Shown here piece after piece: positions 43,700-64,000 of a stretch of DNA of 64,000 bases (positions are counted from its first letter, which is position 1; each line of letters opens with the position of its first letter). Below the pieces are notes generated by a model. It ran no database searches. It had not been told where the DNA came from and saw only the letters and a program-made list of their open reading frames with translations. Made by a program: the position numbers and the translations under genes. Source of the stretch: Pelecanus crispus (Eukaryota; Chordata; Aves; Pelecaniformes; Pelecanidae); contig NC_134654.1 of assembly GCF_030463565.1 (NCBI RefSeq), positions 15,454,202 through 15,518,201 of the forward strand, given 5' to 3'.

Positions 43700-45840
43700 C
43701 ATGGGCCCAGCCTCCACAAAGCTAGCGGAGTGCTTACCTTCCTGCCAACTCCCCACCGCATTGGCTTGGACTTCCAGCTTGGAGCTGCCCTCTCTGATGG
43801 TTCTCACCTCGTTTGTACTATTTCAGCCTGGGAGAATGAGGTAAGCCATGAGAATCTCACTGGGATGTGAATATTGATTGTGTGGGCACATGACAGAAGC
43901 TTGGCATCACAGTTTAAGACACAGAAGATTGTCTACCTCCAGCCCAGGTTTCTACAGAACAGGATAGCTAAGGCAAGCGTGACCTGTTTAAGCAGGTTGT
44001 TAACAACCTGTCTCTCCAAAAGACTCTTTGCAAGTACTGAGAAGAGAGCCAAGCACGCGCCTCCTGGTAGTACAGCCCCTGCTCACTCTCACGTGACAGC
44101 TGTGTGGGAAGATGTGCTTCATACCTCAGCATGGATTAGATTTTTCCACTGGGCACATGCAAAAATATTATTGATGATGGCTCAGTGAAAAATTTTTATG
44201 ACCTGATTTAAGCACGCAGCTGAAAGGGGCACACCAGACTTCTCCTGGCCTCCATTTATCGGCTGGAAATGTGCTGCTGAGGTAGAACCTCCATGTATAC
44301 ATCCCAAGATTGTAGGTCCACCTGCAGGATTCAAATCTGTATGGCTGCTTCCTGAGATGGGAAAGGATCTGCTAAGTCATTTTACGTATTTCCAGTAAAT
44401 AGTGCATCTTCTCGCAGAAGTGCAGTTTGCCCTTTTCCTTCTGTACAAGGTTATTTTAGAAAGTCTCCTAAAAAGGGAAAACTGCATTTGACAGAGGCCC
44501 AGACCATTCTGTCCTGCGCTCCTTTCTAACAGGGAAGGTCCCTCATACTCAGCAGATGCTGATGCATGCTAAAGATTTCACAGTAATTTGTGCATTGTCT
44601 TTTGAGTGTGATTTGAAAGTGTCTCTAAAATCTATTCTATGTGGAAATTCACACATCCTGATTAGTGGGAACACGGAAGGAGATATTTCTTTGCTATGGG
44701 CAGTTTGGTACATACCATGTATGTGGATCTAAGTTCCCATTCTAAGTCTAATGATAAAAGTAATCTCATTGATATAGAAAAGCCTCATTAATAAAACAGT
44801 TAAAGTTTCTATACAAAATACTTCCTTGTAACAGCCGCTTTTGTGTGGTGGTATTATACTTACCCTCCCAATGTTACTTTCTGTCCTAAGGCTGACTCTT
44901 CATTCTTTCTTAAGAATGGTGGTGCAGCAAGGAGGGATCCTACTATGAGTTATCAGCATCCTCAGGTCTTTGCCAGGAGGAGTATGGTATAGAAGGGATT
45001 TCTTCCTACTTGGTCTTGGGTTTGCTGGGGTTTATTTTTATCTATTTCCTTATCACAGTCTGCCTCCCTTTCACTGGTTCCCAGCTGAAGTTTAAAAGGT
45101 GCAGCGTAGCTTCCTCTGCCTCAGTTATCACAAAAGGTAATTCTTTATTAGGCAGTGACCCCCAAGGCTTGTCAGACCTTTACCATATATGGTATTCTCA
45201 CAAAGCTTAACGTAAAACAGGCTAGGTAATAGTTGTTTGACTACTATATAGTTATTAAAACAACCTAAAACCACTTCAGGCCCAGACAAGCCCTAAGACC
45301 ATGCACTGTCAGGTCAATACAAACCCACAAGACTTTTGTTATTAATGGAAAAAAACTTTATTTACCGCTCTACAATAATGGAGATTTTAAGGAACTGAAG
45401 CATCTTAGTATAGGCAGAGAATGGTCAGATATTCAGAAGGAAGAGTGAAAAGAAGATAAACTGATGGCAAAGACAGTATCAGAAAACAGTCAGGCTGGTC
45501 TCTGTCATGGAGCATGAGTGCAGAGAATAAAATGGAGTGAAAGAAATCTGAAGTCTACTAGGGAACCATAGGAAGCCTTCTAACATGTCATGGGAAGAAA
45601 GAGCTAGGCTGGCACCGTTGCTAGGTGTTAGATGGATTCATTATACTCTTTGTGGCTGAAAACTGATCAGCTCCAAAAAAGCTCACTCTCATCACTCTTT
45701 CAGACCACAATGATAGAGGCGTCTGGGGTTTCTGCTTTCTCATCCTCCCTACTGACAGCAGGACAACCTTAAAATTACTGGTGTGTTGCTGAGTTTGCAC
45801 CTTGGAGACAGATAATTAAAGACTCATTTTGATAATTCTG
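43700..45840. other. Intergenic DNA, no recognised gene
   Basis: A short stretch near 43800-43840 weakly resembles exon c37, but the match is too poor to call. The rest holds no supported gene, RNA or clear mobile element. Confidence 0.4.
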
Positions 45841-45844
45841 TCTT

Positions 45845-46430
45845 AGCCATACAGACATGGAGCTGTCAGCTGGAAGTTTCCAGCAGATTGAGCAAAGCTC
45901 ATTGGAAGGTCACTTTGCTCTTTGGAAGCAAAGCCTGTGCTATGACAGTGGTTTCTACACACACTGACTGAGGGGCCACTGTCAACCCTCACCACTTCCC
46001 AGGAAACCTCAAGAGCTCCAATGGCAGGCTCCCCTTTGAAAGCTTTGTAGATTAATAGAGCCAAAGGTTTTGGAGACCACCGACCTCAGGCCTGGGCATA
46101 GCCATGGTCTGCACGCCATGCCTGACCAAGCAGGTCAGCTTCCCTTGCACTGCTCTCTGCTTGACAATGCAACTCCAAGGCAACTCTCAACCACAGTCAT
46201 AGCTAAAGCTCAAATTTCTTTTAATTTGCCTTTTAGGCAAGACCTAAACCAGGCATTAGGCGTCCAGAGAGCAAGCTATGGAGAACGTAGACTATAAACT
46301 CACGAGAGCAACCCAGAAGCCTCCATATCCTTCCCAAAACATATGTTCACCCCTCTGCCCCTGACTGGCAGCCTCATTTTCCACGCCCAAACAAACTTGG
46401 AGCAGAGGATGCCCTCTCATCCCCCAAATG
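45845..46430. repeat. Old diverged repeat, copy 2 (distal 3' flank of gene 2)
   Basis: This is the partner of 40150-40860 in the same orientation, 1.3 to 1.9 kb beyond the gene 2 stop codon. No coding potential is seen. Confidence 0.65.
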
Positions 46431-46559
46431 GATTTGTGCCCTGCTGACAGTAGATAAGCTTATTAGAAAAGAGAAACCAAGCATGCTGTAACCCGCGAGT
46501 ACTCTCTGAACTTCCCTCTTTCTATACAGCTCTGAGCCTTTGCTCCATGGACAGGGTTT

Positions 46560-47383
46560 CTCTGTAGTTACTTCCAGTAGATTTTTCTCACCATGAACAT
46601 GTCCAAGTTTCTTTTGAATCCATGTAATCCTTTAGTTTGCAGTGACAAGGAGTTCCACAGCTTAATTGTGTACTTTGTGAAGAACCCACACATTGTTGTG
46701 GTTCAGGAAGTTTCATTTGATTTACACACACACACGGACACACCCACACTGTCCTCCACCGTCTGCCCTCTGCACTCCCCTGTTCCTTTCAATGCCAGAG
46801 CCAGTTAGAACACCGACCCTGGTCAAGCCTCTCCACACTGTGCTGATTTTATAGCTCTGTTTTGTACGCCCACTCAGTTCTCTCCTTTTGTACCTTAAGC
46901 CTCTGGGTTTGTTTAATTGGTCCTCCTATGGAAGCCCCTCCATGCGTCTGATCAACTTTATTGCCTTTGGAATCATAATTCCTTGCAAATTCAGTTTGTC
47001 TCTTTTTATTTTCTCTTTCACTACCATTGCTGAGAAATGAGTGGATATTTTCATACAGTTATGCAGCACAAGTGGAAGACCTTGCTCCTGATGGGTAATT
47101 GTCAGCTCAGAGTCCATCTTTTTATATGTGACACTGCATTCTGTTTCCCCATGCATGTAGCTTTGTGTTTTTAACTGTACTGAATTTTGTATGCTATTTA
47201 ATGGCACTGTTTACTCAGTGTCATGAAAGCCTTCTGCAGTTCTTAGGTATCAGTCATTGTCCTTACTGCCTGGAATGGTGTTATTTCATTGGGAAACATT
47301 ATGTTCCTTCCTGTTCAACAACTCTTCAGCTTGCTTTATCAATAGCTTGAACAACACAGGCCCCAGCACAAATAACTTTTCTC
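46560..47383 (-). mobile_element. Probable ancient CR1/L3-type LINE remnant downstream of gene 2
   Basis: The phrases ggagttccacagcttaattgtg, tctccacactgtgctgatttta and aacaacacaggccccagcac follow the order of the old tetrapod CR1/L3 LINE consensus in reverse orientation. There is no open frame. The part from 46774 on is duplicated at 1-610. The call is from memory of the consensus, without a search. Confidence 0.45.
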
Positions 47384-47618
47384 TTTCATTCTGTGTCTTT
47401 GAGAACTATTTATCTGAGTGAGAAGCTTCCTTTTTTTCACTCGCTAAAGTAATACAGAATTAATAAGTAGCTAGGAACGAGGTGACAAAAAGCTGTACCG
47501 TGACACAGGTACACAAAGTTTGCAAGCCAAAACTGTGCCCAAAGGCTAATGATGACACAGTAAAAAGAGAAACAGAGGAAAACTAGTGCTCATGGTACGC
47601 AGGCAAAGGAATCTACTC

Positions 47619-47624
47619 TTTACT
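47619..47624 (-). terminator. Candidate gene 2 poly(A) signal, AGTAAA variant
   Basis: Same sequence and distance from the stop (about 104 bases) as in gene 1, since it lies in the shared block R1. Confidence 0.45.
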
Positions 47625-47727
47625 CCCTACATATTAAGGTGGTTGCAAATATAAAATCTGGAAGAAAGAGACCTAGAGGTTCACATTTTGTGCTTCCCTC
47701 AGGTCACTTTGCTGCCTCATGACATCC

Positions 47728-63889
<16,162 letters not shown>

Positions 63890-63925
63890 GTTTGCACTCT
63901 ACTGAAGACAGGTCAGCAGAAGACT
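63890..63925 (-). other. Gene 2 5'UTR part of the first coding exon
   Basis: A long pyrimidine tract ending CCCCCTCAG on the minus strand is followed by 36 bases before the ATG. This matches the arrangement in gene 1. The non-coding first exon and promoter are outside the window. Confidence 0.6.
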
Positions 63926-64000
63926 CTGAGGGGGAAAGAAGACACTTACCATCAGTTAGACATTAGTTTTCTGTGCTGGTGATGAAATCTCTTGCAGTTT

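Noticed and set aside
43800-43845. Fossil of exon c37
   Set aside because: Only a short imperfect match (ttgtactatttcagcct against cttgtacgatttcacctt) in a plausible position; too weak to call.
63926-64000. Gene 2 non-coding first exon, from a GTAAGT near 63948
   Set aside because: It would leave an intron of only about 23 bases before the 63925 acceptor, too short to splice.

Overview
The window is vertebrate nuclear DNA, almost certainly avian. It carries split genes with canonical splice sites, several CR1 LINEs ending in the (ATTCTATG)n tail typical of birds, and endogenous-retrovirus-type LTRs with 5-bp target duplications. It is part of a tandem array of fast skeletal-muscle myosin heavy chain (MYH) genes, all on the minus strand. 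I cannot name the species. The LTR family looks like one common outside galliforms, but that is inference.

Layout from left to right. Positions 1-954 are the 3' flank of MYH gene 1. Gene 1 (coding 955-18841, 38 coding exons, 1,940 codons by my exon sum) has a large intron between coding exons c3 and c4 that holds a solo LTR. A muscle-type promoter lies at about 19645-19881. At 20357-27848 there is an almost perfect second copy of gene 1 positions 10101-17590. It contains exons c4-c13, part of c14, and the LTR with the same target duplication, but no start codon or promoter, so it is a head-only gene fragment. From 27849 to about 31905 there are three CR1 pieces, two of them meeting 3' end to 3' end. 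Positions 31906-46560 are gene-poor and hold a second solo LTR (39381-39966), fossil MYH exons (41623-41790 and 43540-43697, the latter with a CR1 inserted in its 3'UTR), and two diverged copies of an old 3'-flank sequence. From 46774 the left edge of the window is repeated: 46774-55861 matches 1-9088 with only about seven differences seen by eye. This is the 3' half of MYH gene 2 (coding 47728-63889, 38 coding exons, 1,939 codons), whose promoter lies beyond the right edge.

The two full genes encode sarcomeric class II myosin heavy chains: a motor head with P-loop, switch I, switch II, relay, reactive cysteines and converter, an IQ lever arm, and a long coiled-coil rod that packs into thick filaments. 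Near-identical introns (rod half, exons c16-c17, exons c4-c10, exons c2-c3) alternate with clearly diverged introns (c11-c15, c3-c4), a patchwork that fits gene conversion within the array. No RNA genes, CRISPR or prokaryotic features are present. I found no unknown biological system. The notable signals are the conversion patchwork, the very young or artefactual 7.5-kb duplication, conserved GC-AG introns, and the fossil record of lost array members.
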